59,461 nt of DNA from Cytobacillus massiliigabonensis (GCF_900199725.1 NZ_LT904903.1:404708-464168); one strand, 5' to 3'. Shown: positions 28,850 to 37,560, counted from the first letter of the stretch. Notes: generated by a model from the letters alone, not told the origin. Numbers and translations are program-made.

Positions 28850-29613
28850 TTGAAATCAAGGGTTTAACGAAACGATTTGGTAAAAAGCCTGTTGTAGAGG
28901 ATGTGTCTGTCACAATTGAGCCAGGTACGATTACATCGTTTATCGGACCGAATGGAGCAGGTAAATCTACACTTCTTTCTATGGTGAGCCGATTATTAGA
29001 AGCAGATACTGGGGAAGTATTACTAGATCAAGGGAATGTGAAAAAGTGGAAATCATCTGAATTTGCGAAGCGCGTTTCCATTTTGAAGCAATCAAACTAC
29101 CTAAATGTACGATTAACAGTACGTGAGCTTATTGCATTTGGCCGATATCCTTATTCGAAGGGACGTCTGACAGCAGAGGATGAAAAATTCGTTGATCAAG
29201 CGCTAGTATATATGAACTTAACAGAGATGCAAGATAAATTGTTAGATGAATTGTCTGGCGGTCAAAAACAGCGTGCGTTTATTGCGATGGTTATTGCCCA
29301 GGATACGGATTATGTATTACTTGATGAGCCTTTAAATAATTTAGACATGAAGCATTCTGTTCAAATTATGAAGATTTTACGTAAGCTTGTAGATGAACTT
29401 GGTAAAACAGTTATCATTGTATTACATGATATTAACTTCGCTTCCGTGTATTCAGATCGTATTGTCGCTTTGAAGGACGGTAAGCTAGTCAAAAACGGGC
29501 CAACAAATGAGATTATTAATTCAGATGCATTGCGTGAAATTTACGATATGGATATTCCAATTCAAGAACAAAATGGATGCCGCATTTGTGTTTACTTTAA
29601 TTCACATGCTTAA
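28846..29613 (+). CDS. yclP: Petrobactin ABC transporter ATPase YclP
   Basis: A 255-residue ATP-binding subunit, the usual length for FepC/YclP. Walker A is GPNGAGKS, the signature is LSGGQKQR, Walker B reads YVLLDEPLNNLD, and the switch His is in IVLHDINF. It energises YclNO. A terminator follows, so the binding-protein gene is transcribed separately. Confidence 0.94.
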   Translation: MIEIKGLTKRFGKKPVVEDVSVTIEPGTITSFIGPNGAGKSTLLSMVSRLLEADTGEVLLDQGNVKKWKSSEFAKRVSILKQSNYLNVRLTVRELIAFGRYPYSKGRLTAEDEKFVDQALVYMNLTEMQDKLLDELSGGQKQRAFIAMVIAQDTDYVLLDEPLNNLDMKHSVQIMKILRKLVDELGKTVIIVLHDINFASVYSDRIVALKDGKLVKNGPTNEIINSDALREIYDMDIPIQEQNGCRICVYFNSHA

Positions 29614-29640
29614 ACCAATTATATAATTACAAAGAGCATG

Positions 29641-29687
29641 CCTAGAGGAAGGTTATTAGTTTAATGTTTTCTCTAGGTGTTTTTTTG
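29641..29687 (+). terminator. Terminator between yclP and yclQ
   Basis: The CCTAGAG / CTCTAGG stem with a long AT-rich loop is followed by TGTTTTTTT. Confidence 0.7.
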
Positions 29688-29770
29688 GAAAAATACCATG
29701 AGTCAAAAAGGTTAATAAAATATTATATTAATCATTATAAAAAATTTCCAAAAAAGTTTATAGAATGGTA

Positions 29771-29834
29771 TTGACGAGAGTGTGTAAAGAACCTATAATG
29801 AGAATTGTTATCAGTGATAATGATAATCATTAAT
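29771..29834 (+). promoter_or_regulatory. yclQ promoter with Fur box
   Basis: TTGACG (29771-29776) and a perfect TATAAT (29794-29799) are 17 bp apart. Immediately downstream, GATAATGATAATCATTAAT (29816-29834) matches the Fur 19-mer at 17 positions. A partly overlapping GAGAATTGTTATC half-site lies on its 5' side. Strong, iron-repressed expression of the binding protein is predicted. Confidence 0.9.
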
Positions 29835-29872
29835 AATAAGAGAGTGTTAATACATAAAAGGGGAGAACGAAC

Positions 29873-30916
29873 ATGAAAAAATGGAAGTTTGCAAGTGCAC
29901 TTTTAGCTTTGTCTCTAATGCTTACAGCTTGCGGCAATAAAGAAGAAGCTTCAAAAGAAGAGACGAAGGATACTGCTCAAGCTGAAGATCAAGCGAAAGA
30001 AAATAATTCCGCAGCGGAGGATCAAGCTGCTGCTTATCCAATGACAATTTCTCCAACAGTTACTTCAACTGAGGGAAGAGACAGCAGTGAGAAATTTACT
30101 TTTGATGATGTTACATTCGAAGAAATGCCCAAAAAAATCGCAGTGTTTGATTATGGTTTCTTAGATACATTAGACGCTCTTGGTGTTGAAGGAATTACTG
30201 GGGTTCCTAAAGATACTAGCTTGCCATCTTACCTTAAAGATTACTCTTCTGATAAGTTTGTAAATATTGGTACATTAAAGGAGCCATTACTTGAAGATAT
30301 CGCTGAAATGGATCCTGATGTAATCTTTATTTCTGGCCGTCAATCTGCATTTTATGAAGAATTAAAAGAAATCGCTCCTGTAGTATTTGTTGGTACGTCT
30401 CAAGATGATTACTGGAACACATTCGAAGCTTCTGTAGATATAGCAGCTAAAATGTTTGGCAAAGAAGCAGAAGCTAAGGAGCAATTAGCTAAAATCGATT
30501 CAGCATTAGAAGAAGTCAAAGCAGTAGCTGGTAACTATGAAACTTCTTTAGTTACGATGTACAATGAAGGGAAATTATCTGGTTTCTCAACAAACTCTCG
30601 TTACGGATATATCTTTGATAACTATGGCTTTAAACCAGTAACAGAAGATATCGAATCTTCTTCTCACGGTTCTAACTTTGGATTTGAAGCAATTTTGGAA
30701 TTTAATCCACAAGTATTATTCGTTATTGACCGTACTGCAGCCATAGGTGAAAAATCAAACATCGAAACAGATATGGAAAATGAAATCATTAAGAAAACAG
30801 ATGCATACAAAAATAATCGTATCGTATATTTAGATGGTCCACTTTGGTACTTAAGTGGAGGCGGAATAGAGTCTGAGCTTGCGAAAATTAATGAGGTTAT
30901 AGCAGAATTAAAATAG
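29873..30916 (+). CDS. yclQ: Petrobactin-binding lipoprotein YclQ
   Basis: A 347-residue siderophore-binding lipoprotein. The signal peptide ends in the lipobox LTAC (Cys about 20), followed by an acidic low-complexity linker (about 21-50) and a periplasmic-binding-protein fold of the FepB/FatB class. It presents iron-siderophore to YclNO. RBS AAGGGGAG is strong. Unlike B. subtilis, where yclNOPQ is one operon, it has its own promoter and Fur box and lies after a terminator. Confidence 0.92.
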   Translation: MKKWKFASALLALSLMLTACGNKEEASKEETKDTAQAEDQAKENNSAAEDQAAAYPMTISPTVTSTEGRDSSEKFTFDDVTFEEMPKKIAVFDYGFLDTLDALGVEGITGVPKDTSLPSYLKDYSSDKFVNIGTLKEPLLEDIAEMDPDVIFISGRQSAFYEELKEIAPVVFVGTSQDDYWNTFEASVDIAAKMFGKEAEAKEQLAKIDSALEEVKAVAGNYETSLVTMYNEGKLSGFSTNSRYGYIFDNYGFKPVTEDIESSSHGSNFGFEAILEFNPQVLFVIDRTAAIGEKSNIETDMENEIIKKTDAYKNNRIVYLDGPLWYLSGGGIESELAKINEVIAELK

Positions 30917-30923
30917 GCAATAA

Positions 30924-30957
30924 GAAGACCTGACTTGTATGGAGTCAGGTCTTTTTT
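30924..30957 (+). terminator. Intrinsic terminator of yclQ
   Basis: A perfect 11-bp stem AAGACCTGACT / AGTCAGGTCTT is followed by TTTTT. Confidence 0.93.
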
Positions 30958-31000
30958 ATTTTGAGATAAGAAAGTTAACTTTGAAGGTAGAGTATTGTTT

Positions 31001-31258
31001 AGTGTAAGCGTCCTATCGCCTATATCTCCTCCCTACGATAAGTCAACATCGGTTCGCTACTACAAACCGTGTTTCCTTTATCTCAGTCTTTAAGGGGCGA
31101 GGCGACTGTACAGCCCCAATAAGCATAAGATGAACTGAAGCGTGGCGCAGTTTGACACAGAGCAGTACAAGCTTATGACCTCGAGGGGCTAGGAGCCGCA
31201 GCTGGATTGGGAAGCCCTTCTGCGTTTGTACGGCGATAACCACGCTTGCACTTTTCTA
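31001..31258 (-). repeat. Dispersed repeat, type A interrupted by type B
   Basis: The outer parts (about 31001-31087 and 31209-31258) match, in reverse, the element at 59076-59229 and the uninterrupted copy at 34826-34980. The inner block (about 31090-31207, plus orientation) matches the type B units at 59230-59461: GGGGCGA, AAGCATAAGA ... GCTTATGACCTCGAGGGGCTAGG. The element lies between convergent yclQ and the flavoprotein gene. Short open frames inside it are not genes. Confidence 0.75.
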
Positions 31259-31260
31259 AT

Positions 31261-31887
31261 TTAATATAGACGCTTGGAATAGCTTTCTTCTAGCGCTGCT
31301 TTTATCGTTTCGCTGTTGATATCAGGCATATTGATATGATCAGCAAGGATTTTCGGCGGATAGGGAAGGGCGGACTTTTGCAGCCAAGAATCTGGCTGCC
31401 AAAGTTTTGAACGTTTAAATGCTTTAGCACAATGAATGTAGCATTCTTCTACTTGCACAGCGATGCCAAGCATGGGAGTTTTGCCATGAGAATTCATTTC
31501 TTCAAGGATATCGGTATCTCTTATAATCTTTGCAGTCCCATTGATTCTTAATGTTTCTTCTAATCCTGGAATAACAAAAAGGATGCCAATATATGGATTA
31601 GATAAGATGTTTCTTAATGAATCCATTCGTTTATTTCCTGGCCTTTCTGGAATGATGAAGGTGTGATCATCGATGATATGTACAAAACCAGCATCATCTC
31701 CACGAGGTGACGTATCGCAATGTCCTGAAGAATCTGATGTAGAAATGAACATGATAGGAGCCTTAGAAATAAATTCCTTACAATGAACATCTAAATGGTA
31801 AATTGTTTTATTTGCGACTGTCTTACTAGGGGTCCCTAATAATGAGCGAAGTTCATCCTCAGAAGTAACAGTATGTTTAAAATGCAT
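31261..31887 (-). CDS. PPOX-class FMN flavoprotein
   Basis: A 208-residue pyridoxamine 5'-phosphate oxidase-fold protein, closest to the MSMEG_1061-type family (FISTSDSSGHCDTSPRGDDAGFV, then IPERPGNKRMDSLRNILSNPYIGILFVIPG and the AIQVEECYIHCAKAFKRSKLW block in part). It probably binds FMN or F420-like cofactor and reduces an unknown substrate; it is not a PdxH. RBS AAAGGAG lies 9 nt before the ATG. It is a monocistronic minus-strand gene downstream of dps, separated from it by the dps terminator. Confidence 0.85.
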   Translation of the reverse strand: MHFKHTVTSEDELRSLLGTPSKTVANKTIYHLDVHCKEFISKAPIMFISTSDSSGHCDTSPRGDDAGFVHIIDDHTFIIPERPGNKRMDSLRNILSNPYIGILFVIPGLEETLRINGTAKIIRDTDILEEMNSHGKTPMLGIAVQVEECYIHCAKAFKRSKLWQPDSWLQKSALPYPPKILADHINMPDINSETIKAALEESYSKRLY

Positions 31888-31982
31888 AAGTTATTTCTCC
31901 TTTCATATTAATTTAATAATCTATATTCTTTGATTCTAACAATATGATTTCTAGGATGCTAATTCCTTTCTACCTTAACATA

Positions 31983-32018
31983 AGAAAAAGTCAGTGACAA
32001 AATTCACTGACTTTTTCT
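31983..32018 (-). terminator. Terminator of dps
   Basis: A perfect 15-bp inverted repeat AGAAAAAGTCAGTGA / TCACTGACTTTTTCT reads as stem plus T-rich tail on the minus strand. Confidence 0.88.
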
Positions 32019-32028
32019 GCTATTTCTA

Positions 32029-32466
32029 TTATTCTCCTAAGTAGGCACTTAGCATCCAGATATGTGTATCAAGCTTGACAAGCAGGCCAACTGCCAGGTC
32101 GTTAATGACATCATTTTCATATTGTTCGGCAAGCTCGGCAAGTTCCTTTAATTCGGATTTAAGTTGTTTATAGTCATCGATAAGGCTTGAAACCATTTCG
32201 TTTGCATTTGTTTCACCCTTTGTTTCTTCGATGGTTGCAATGTTAATGTATTCCTTCATAGTGGCTGCGGGCTCACCGCCGATTGCTAAGAGACGTTCAG
32301 CTACTTCATCCACAACACTTGCAGATTCGTTGTATAATTCCTCAAATTTCTCATGTAATGTAAAGAATAGCGGTCCTTTTACAAACCAGTGGTAGCGATG
32401 CAGCTTAGTATAAAGGACACTCCAGTTAGCAACTTGTACATTTAATGCTGAATATAATTTTTCCAT
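32029..32466 (-). CDS. dps: Dps/MrgA-type ferritin-like protein
   Basis: A 145-residue four-helix protein of the Dps family. The ferroxidase-site residues are in YTKLHRYHWFVKG and LHEKFEELYNESASVVDEVAERLL. It should form a dodecamer that oxidises and stores iron and protects DNA from peroxide. Upstream, a perfect PerR box and a -35/-10 pair indicate peroxide induction, as for B. subtilis mrgA. RBS AGAGGGGGAAT precedes the ATG. It is monocistronic with its own terminator. Confidence 0.94.
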   Translation of the reverse strand: MEKLYSALNVQVANWSVLYTKLHRYHWFVKGPLFFTLHEKFEELYNESASVVDEVAERLLAIGGEPAATMKEYINIATIEETKGETNANEMVSSLIDDYKQLKSELKELAELAEQYENDVINDLAVGLLVKLDTHIWMLSAYLGE

Positions 32467-32486
32467 TCTTCATTCCCCCTCTTTTA

Positions 32487-32546
32487 TTATAATTACATTA
32501 TAACAGATATAAAATTAAAATCAATACTAAGTTATAATTATTATAA
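32487..32546 (-). promoter_or_regulatory. dps promoter with PerR box
   Basis: TTATAATTATTATAA (32532-32546) fits the PerR consensus TTATAATNATTATAA at all fixed positions. On the minus strand TTGATT (32524-32519), 16 bp, TATAAT (32502-32497) form the promoter, with the PerR box just upstream of -35. A second palindrome, TTATAAT-TAC-ATTATAA (32487-32503), overlaps the -10 and differs from the consensus only by a 3-bp centre. Confidence 0.88.
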
Positions 32547-32654
32547 ATAAGCGTTAGCGATAACTAAATATTTTGCCTCTCAATTAATATTAAAGGCATG
32601 TATGAGAAAAATAACTTACAATAGGAAGAAAATGCACCAAGTTAGGAGTTCTTT

Positions 32655-33527
32655 ATGGAATTAATTTCATTTTTCTTATTAGGAGGATGCATCAGTGTAT
32701 TAGCAGGCTTTTTTGGTGTAGGAGGAGGATTCATTTTAACACCGATGCTTATGTTATTGGGCTTTTCTCCTCTTGCAGCAATTTCGACAAGCTTATTGTT
32801 TACAATTGGTACTTCGCTTTCGAGCATAATCGCACATATTCGTATGAAAAGTATTCTTTGGAAAGAAGGGCTGATTTTAGGCACCAGTGGGATGGCAGCT
32901 ACACAAATTGCCAAGCCGTTTGTCTTCTTTCTTGAAATGAAAGGATGGGATGAATTAGCCATTCCGATTTTTTACATTTTCCTTCTTGCCTATTTTGCAT
33001 TAAAGATGCTAAAGCAAGGAAAAGGAAATCAAGCAAAAGGGAAGCTTCCTTCCACTTCACCTGCCATTGTTAAAATGGTCTTAATCGGTTTGTTTGCTGG
33101 TTTTATTTCCACAACACTTGGAGTTGGCGGAGGATTCATCATCGTGCCCCTTGCTATTACCTTTTTAGGGATAGCTCCTAAGGAAGCTGTTAGCTCGAGT
33201 ATGTTTGCTGTGCTGTTAATTGTTGTGTGGGGGTTTCTGTCTTACGCTTTTACAATTTCTATTGATTATAGAATTGGATTTGTATTAGTAGCAGGTGGGT
33301 TAATTGGTTCACAAATTGGTGTAAGACTTATTAAATATTATGAAAACAGAGAAATTAGCCTATTGCTTGGTGCGTTATATTTAGCAACATTGGTAAGTGT
33401 GGTAATGAAACTAGTGGAATTAAGCTATATTGGCCTTATTCTTTTAGCGGTTTTTGCTGTAATCTTCTTTATAAGATCGATTATAAAAGTAAGAATGAAA
33501 AAAAGGTTATGGGCAGCAAATAAATAA
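32655..33527 (+). CDS. TauE/SafE family membrane permease
   Basis: A 290-residue protein with about eight TM segments in two repeated halves, each opening with a GVGGGFI motif (FFGVGGGFILTPML and TLGVGGGFIIVPLA), the hallmark of TauE/SafE sulfite/organosulfonate exporters. The substrate is not determined. RBS TAGGAG lies 8 nt before the ATG. It is a single gene, divergent from dps and convergent with rodA; a shared bidirectional terminator follows. Confidence 0.92.
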   Translation: MELISFFLLGGCISVLAGFFGVGGGFILTPMLMLLGFSPLAAISTSLLFTIGTSLSSIIAHIRMKSILWKEGLILGTSGMAATQIAKPFVFFLEMKGWDELAIPIFYIFLLAYFALKMLKQGKGNQAKGKLPSTSPAIVKMVLIGLFAGFISTTLGVGGGFIIVPLAITFLGIAPKEAVSSSMFAVLLIVVWGFLSYAFTISIDYRIGFVLVAGGLIGSQIGVRLIKYYENREISLLLGALYLATLVSVVMKLVELSYIGLILLAVFAVIFFIRSIIKVRMKKRLWAANK

Positions 33528-33530
33528 AAA

Positions 33531-33569
33531 ATCCAAAAGGAGAAGGGGGGTCCCTTCTCCTTTTGGATT
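33531..33569. terminator. Bidirectional terminator between TauE/SafE gene and rodA
   Basis: A perfect 17-bp inverted repeat (ATCCAAAAGGAGAAGGG and its complement) has A/T-rich flanks on both sides, and it serves two convergent genes. Confidence 0.92.
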
Positions 33570-34752
33570 AACTGGTTTTTTTCGCAACATAGTTTGCATC
33601 GGATTCAAACATATAGTATTTTTGGTGATACTTAATACTGAAGATTAGACCCATAGCAAACATATTGCCCATTAAGGAGCTGCCCCCATAGCTGATAAAC
33701 GGCAAAGGAATTCCGGTTATTGGCAATACCTGTATAGTCATCCCGACATTTTGGAAAACATGGAAGGTAATCATACTTATGATACCAACACAAATATACG
33801 TACTGAAGGGATCCTTCGTATCAAGTGCTGTTTTGGTTAAGTGATAAATAAGCAGGAAGTATAAACTAATCACAATACTGCCGCCGATAAAGCCATATTC
33901 CTCGCCTATTACACTAAAGATAAAGTCTGTATGGCTATCAGGTATATAAACTTGTCTGTCGCCAAAGCCCTTTCCAGTAATAAGCCCGGATCCAATAGCA
34001 AGCAATGAATTATAGAGCTGCAGACCTGCCCCTTGTTTATGGCTTACTGGGTCAAGCCAGGAATAAATCCGAAAGAGTTGATATGTATCAACATATTTTT
34101 CAAGAATTTTAGGGGCATAGATAACCATATAAAGAATGATTCCAGCAAAAACTCCTCCTACTCCGAACATTGGAACGATAATCTTCCAAGTGATGCCAGA
34201 CGCCATAATAATTCCGACTAAGATCGCAATGATGACAAGTGCCGTACCCAAATCATCAACTATAATCAATCCTAAAGGCACGATTGTAACGATTCCGAGT
34301 TTGAGGAGAAGGAGGAAATCCGTTTTTACCGTTTTCGTTGTAATTTTTTCATGGTGACTAACGACAACCTTGCTTAAAGCAATAATTAAAAAGACCTTAA
34401 CAAATTCAGATGGCTGAATTTGCCCTAATGGAGTGACATACCAGAGAGATGCACCCTTTTTCTCAGGAACAATGCTATCTGGAAGTACAAATAGCCCGAT
34501 AAGTAGTAAAATGCCAATCCCATAAAATACCCAAGAGAGCCGTTTAATTTGTTCGCTGTCAAAATACATGACAACAGCAACTATAAAAATACCTACAGCA
34601 TAGTTTTTTATTTGTCCAAGTACAAAGTTTCCTTCATATTGTCCTGATGCTTGGCCGCTGTAAATAGCAACACAGCTAATAAGGAAAAATAAAAATAACA
34701 GCAGACATAGTGTCCAATCAAATCGTTCCGCAACTTTTTTTGGCTTATTCAT
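33568..34752 (-). CDS. rodA: FtsW/RodA/SpoVE-family glycosyltransferase, RodA-like
   Basis: A 394-residue SEDS protein with about ten TM segments. QPSEFVK, the large extracellular loop with SHTDFIFSVIGEEYGFIGG and the C-terminal IPLPFISYGGSS motif are diagnostic. SEDS proteins polymerise lipid II into glycan strands together with a class B PBP. The HTDFIF loop is more like RodA than FtsW, but paralogues such as SpoVE cannot be excluded. It is a monocistronic minus-strand gene. A type A dispersed repeat lies in its 5' intergenic region. Confidence 0.88.
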   Translation of the reverse strand: MNKPKKVAERFDWTLCLLLFLFFLISCVAIYSGQASGQYEGNFVLGQIKNYAVGIFIVAVVMYFDSEQIKRLSWVFYGIGILLLIGLFVLPDSIVPEKKGASLWYVTPLGQIQPSEFVKVFLIIALSKVVVSHHEKITTKTVKTDFLLLLKLGIVTIVPLGLIIVDDLGTALVIIAILVGIIMASGITWKIIVPMFGVGGVFAGIILYMVIYAPKILEKYVDTYQLFRIYSWLDPVSHKQGAGLQLYNSLLAIGSGLITGKGFGDRQVYIPDSHTDFIFSVIGEEYGFIGGSIVISLYFLLIYHLTKTALDTKDPFSTYICVGIISMITFHVFQNVGMTIQVLPITGIPLPFISYGGSSLMGNMFAMGLIFSIKYHQKYYMFESDANYVAKKTS

Positions 34753-35090
34753 TTACCATGCACCTATTTCCGTTCAATTCCTTTGCTCTCAGATAGGAAA
34801 ATACAAACATTAGAGTGGGAGAATTGTCTAGCGTAAGTAGCCTATCGCCTATCAAACTACAGGTCCCCTTCCTAAGATAAGTCAAGCACGAATGCGCTAT
34901 CGCTCTTCGTGTTTCCTATATCATATCGGGCGACCCTTCTGTGTTTGTACGGCGATGATCAAGCCACTTCTGCTTTTCTATCATCGTAACAAAGAAAAAA
35001 AAGCCTTTCAATGTATTTCGTTTTCCTTTTTAGTAAATTTAATCACATTATATAAGACGTAATAAGAAGAGAGATGGTTTCCTAAACTTT
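34753..35090. repeat. Intergenic region carrying a type A dispersed repeat
   Basis: Of this 338-bp gap, about 34826-34980 is an uninterrupted type A element in minus orientation: TCTAGCGTAAGTAGCCTATCGCC at its left end (written in parts), TTTGTACGGCGATGATCAAG near its right end. It is the empty-site counterpart of the nested copy at 31 kb. The remainder is AT-rich with a weak T-run that may end mgtE transcription. Confidence 0.75.
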
Positions 35091-36449
35091 TCACATCAAG
35101 TGATTAATAAACATCGTAGCAATTCCAAAATAGGTGACAAGTGAGAAAATATCATTCAATGTTGTAATGAGTGGTCCAGATGCCACGGCAGGATCAATCT
35201 TCAACCGATATAGAATGATTGGTATAATTGTCCCCGCAAGTGTTCCGATGATTAATGTCAGAAACAGGGAGCTGCCAACAACTAGACCTAATACAGCATT
35301 TCCTTGCCAGAAGAAAGCAATAAGTGAAATTAAGATTCCACAAATCGTACCAATTATTAAGCTAACACCAAATTCTCTCATGATAAGCTTAAAAATGACC
35401 TTTTTATCAATATCATTTGATACAAGTCCTCTAACAACAACAGCGAGTGATTGTGTTCCGGTGTTCCCAGTCATTCCTGAAATCATTGGCATGAAAAACG
35501 TGAGTGCGACTACTTTTTGAACAACATCCTTATATCCATCGATAATACTTCCCGATATTAATCCGATGAACAATAGTAAAATCAGCCAGGGGAGCCTTCG
35601 ATAAGCAGCTACAAAAGCCTTTGTTTCAAAATCAATCGATTTTCCCGATGCTGAAAGTTTTTCAATATCTTCGTTTGCTTCTTGAATAACGACGTCAATA
35701 ATATCATCAACTGTCGCAATTCCCATCAGGACATGATCGTCGTTTACGACAGGAATAGCCAGAAAGTCATATTTTTCAACTAGTCTAGCTACCTCCTCCT
35801 GATCGGTTGTGACTGTTACTGATATCACACGTTCATACATTACATTTCGAATGGGTTCATCTGGTTCTGCGATAAGGAGATCCCGATAAGAAACAACCCC
35901 AACAAGCTTCCTGTCTTGGTCAATCACGTATAAATAATTGATTGTTTCAGCAAATTCGGCAAAGGACTTCAGTTTTCCAACAGCTTCGATTACCGAATAG
36001 TAATCCCTTATCCATACGAAGCGGTTTGTCATTAAACGCCCCGCTGTTTCAGGGGGATACTTCATAATATCCTGAACAATGTCAGATTCACTTTTCTTCA
36101 TGCCGGAAAGAAGAGAAGCGATTTTTTCTGGTGATAAATCGTCTAAGAGAACAGCTAAGTCATCGTTGTCCATTAAATCAAGGACTTTCCCTGTTTTTTC
36201 AATCCCCAGTTTATTTAATACTTCAAGCTGCCGATCTTTATTCAGCTCTTCGAGTAAATCAGCAATTAAATCTATATTCATAAATAGTAAAAAGCGAGTT
36301 TTATGCTTTTCCGGCAGGTTTTCGTAAATATGTGCGATATCATATGGCTGCAGTTCATCGAGAATTAATTCAAAATCCTTTTTTTTATTCTCTTTTAATG
36401 TTTTTATAATGTGAAGAGTAATCTGATTTTCTGTCATGCTGTGTATCAA
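35091..36449 (-). CDS. mgtE: Magnesium transporter MgtE
   Basis: A protein of about 452 residues. An MgtE_N superhelical domain (about 25-130) is followed by two CBS domains (about 135-250) that sense cytosolic Mg2+, then a plug helix and five C-terminal TM helices with FFMPMISGMTGNTGTQSLAV, which forms the Mg2+ site. The start is uncertain: TTG 36449 has AGGAG at 10 nt; GTG 36458 is only one base from that RBS; ATG 36437 has none nearby. Only about 60 bp separate it from AT-rich promoter sequence, so no M-box riboswitch fits. Confidence 0.93.
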   Translation of the reverse strand: MIHSMTENQITLHIIKTLKENKKKDFELILDELQPYDIAHIYENLPEKHKTRFLLFMNIDLIADLLEELNKDRQLEVLNKLGIEKTGKVLDLMDNDDLAVLLDDLSPEKIASLLSGMKKSESDIVQDIMKYPPETAGRLMTNRFVWIRDYYSVIEAVGKLKSFAEFAETINYLYVIDQDRKLVGVVSYRDLLIAEPDEPIRNVMYERVISVTVTTDQEEVARLVEKYDFLAIPVVNDDHVLMGIATVDDIIDVVIQEANEDIEKLSASGKSIDFETKAFVAAYRRLPWLILLLFIGLISGSIIDGYKDVVQKVVALTFFMPMISGMTGNTGTQSLAVVVRGLVSNDIDKKVIFKLIMREFGVSLIIGTICGILISLIAFFWQGNAVLGLVVGSSLFLTLIIGTLAGTIIPIILYRLKIDPAVASGPLITTLNDIFSLVTYFGIATMFINHLM

Positions 36450-36637
36450 ACTTCTCACACTCCTTCCGCCGGACCTTTATCTATATTATAATGCCACGCT
36501 TATTATAAAAAATTTTGCCGCAGAATAAAATGTGTTATGGTTAATATAAATAAAAATATTCATTATTAGATTAATAATAAGCTATACTTTGATATGATCA
36601 TTATGATTAGTTACTTAACTGTACGGAGGTTTCACCA

Positions 36638-37414
36638 TTGAAAAAGAGGAATCAAGGGGTTCGTGATATTATTTATATTCATATAAATGAACGTGAACAC
36701 TATACAATTACCTATGGTATTGAGTTTGCCCAGTTTGCCCATTCGCTGTTCTCCACACTAAATAATCTCCTATTACTGAAGCATCGCTATGATGATGGAG
36801 ATTTTAATATGCATACATTGCATGAGTTTGTACCAAAAGAAAAATTGAAAAAGCTTATGGAAGACGATGTTTATGGCTATGGCGACTTTTGCTGGATTGA
36901 TTTTGAGGAGGAAGAGGCATTAAATGAACTGCCGAGTCAGGCAATAGCTGAGCTCCTTTACCTTGGTCATTTAAAAGAACATCTAAAGCTGCCTTTTTAT
37001 AATCATCTGAGCAATCACTATGTTTATTTGGCACATGATGATGGTTGGTACAATAAGACATATTACAGAGATTTCAGCAATTTTTATTCCTTATTAGGTG
37101 AAGTCATTCCAGAAAAAATGGGGCAGACTAAGGTTGAAAAGTCATTGCTTGGGTTAAAGAAGAAAAGGTCGTATCCGCCGATTTCAAGCGATATACTCAG
37201 ACTATTGAAACCACTGATGAGAGAGGGTGCTCTTTTATCCATTAAAGATATCGAACAAAATCGTACAAGAATAGAAATACCGATATGGACCATTGGTGAC
37301 TTTTCAAATATGGACGATATGTACGAAGAATATGAGAATATTGTAAAAGAACCTTGTGAAGCCAAGCTTGTTTTTGATAAAAAATCACGGGAATGGAAAA
37401 TTTACGGCCGATAA
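36638..37414 (+). CDS. Conserved hypothetical protein
   Basis: A 258-residue soluble protein I do not recognise. It has no signal peptide or TM; the N-terminal part (RDIIYIHINEREHYTITYGIEFAQF) looks like beta-strands, the middle is rich in aromatic and acidic residues (YGYGDFCWIDFEEEEALNELP), and the end is basic. The start is TTG, 7 nt after GGAGGT. It is divergent from mgtE and followed by a small terminator. Codon use is like its neighbours. Confidence 0.75.
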   Translation: MKKRNQGVRDIIYIHINEREHYTITYGIEFAQFAHSLFSTLNNLLLLKHRYDDGDFNMHTLHEFVPKEKLKKLMEDDVYGYGDFCWIDFEEEEALNELPSQAIAELLYLGHLKEHLKLPFYNHLSNHYVYLAHDDGWYNKTYYRDFSNFYSLLGEVIPEKMGQTKVEKSLLGLKKKRSYPPISSDILRLLKPLMREGALLSIKDIEQNRTRIEIPIWTIGDFSNMDDMYEEYENIVKEPCEAKLVFDKKSREWKIYGR

Positions 37415-37415
37415 G

Positions 37416-37435
37416 AAAGGCAGCCGGCCTTTTTA
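37416..37435 (+). terminator. Short terminator after the hypothetical gene
   Basis: An AAGGC / GCCTT stem with a 5-nt loop is followed by TTTTT. Confidence 0.55.
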
Positions 37436-37462
37436 TAAACCGTATGGACCGATAAAACCTTC

Positions 37463-37560
37463 TATATTCGCCGTTCTCTCGAATATATTGGACAAAAAAT
37501 ATATTATATTCGCCGTTCTTTCGAATATATTGGACAAAACACATTTTTATTGGACAAAAT
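37463..37560. repeat. 42-bp hairpin repeat pair
   Basis: Two copies start at 37463 and 37505 (period 42 bp). Each reads TATATTCG-CCGTTCT(C/T)T-CGAATATA then TTGGACAAAA, so each forms an 8-bp stem with a 9-nt loop. A third remnant of the tail, TTGGACAAAA, ends the array. It lies between the hypothetical gene and the B12 operon promoter. Confidence 0.8.

Noticed and set aside
31043..31243. 66-codon minus-strand frame in the 31-kb repeat
   Set aside because: It lies entirely within the nested dispersed repeat and is not kept in the other copies.
36450..36637. M-box magnesium riboswitch upstream of mgtE
   Set aside because: Only a short AT-rich leader separates promoter-like sequence from the start, and no M-box conserved elements were seen.
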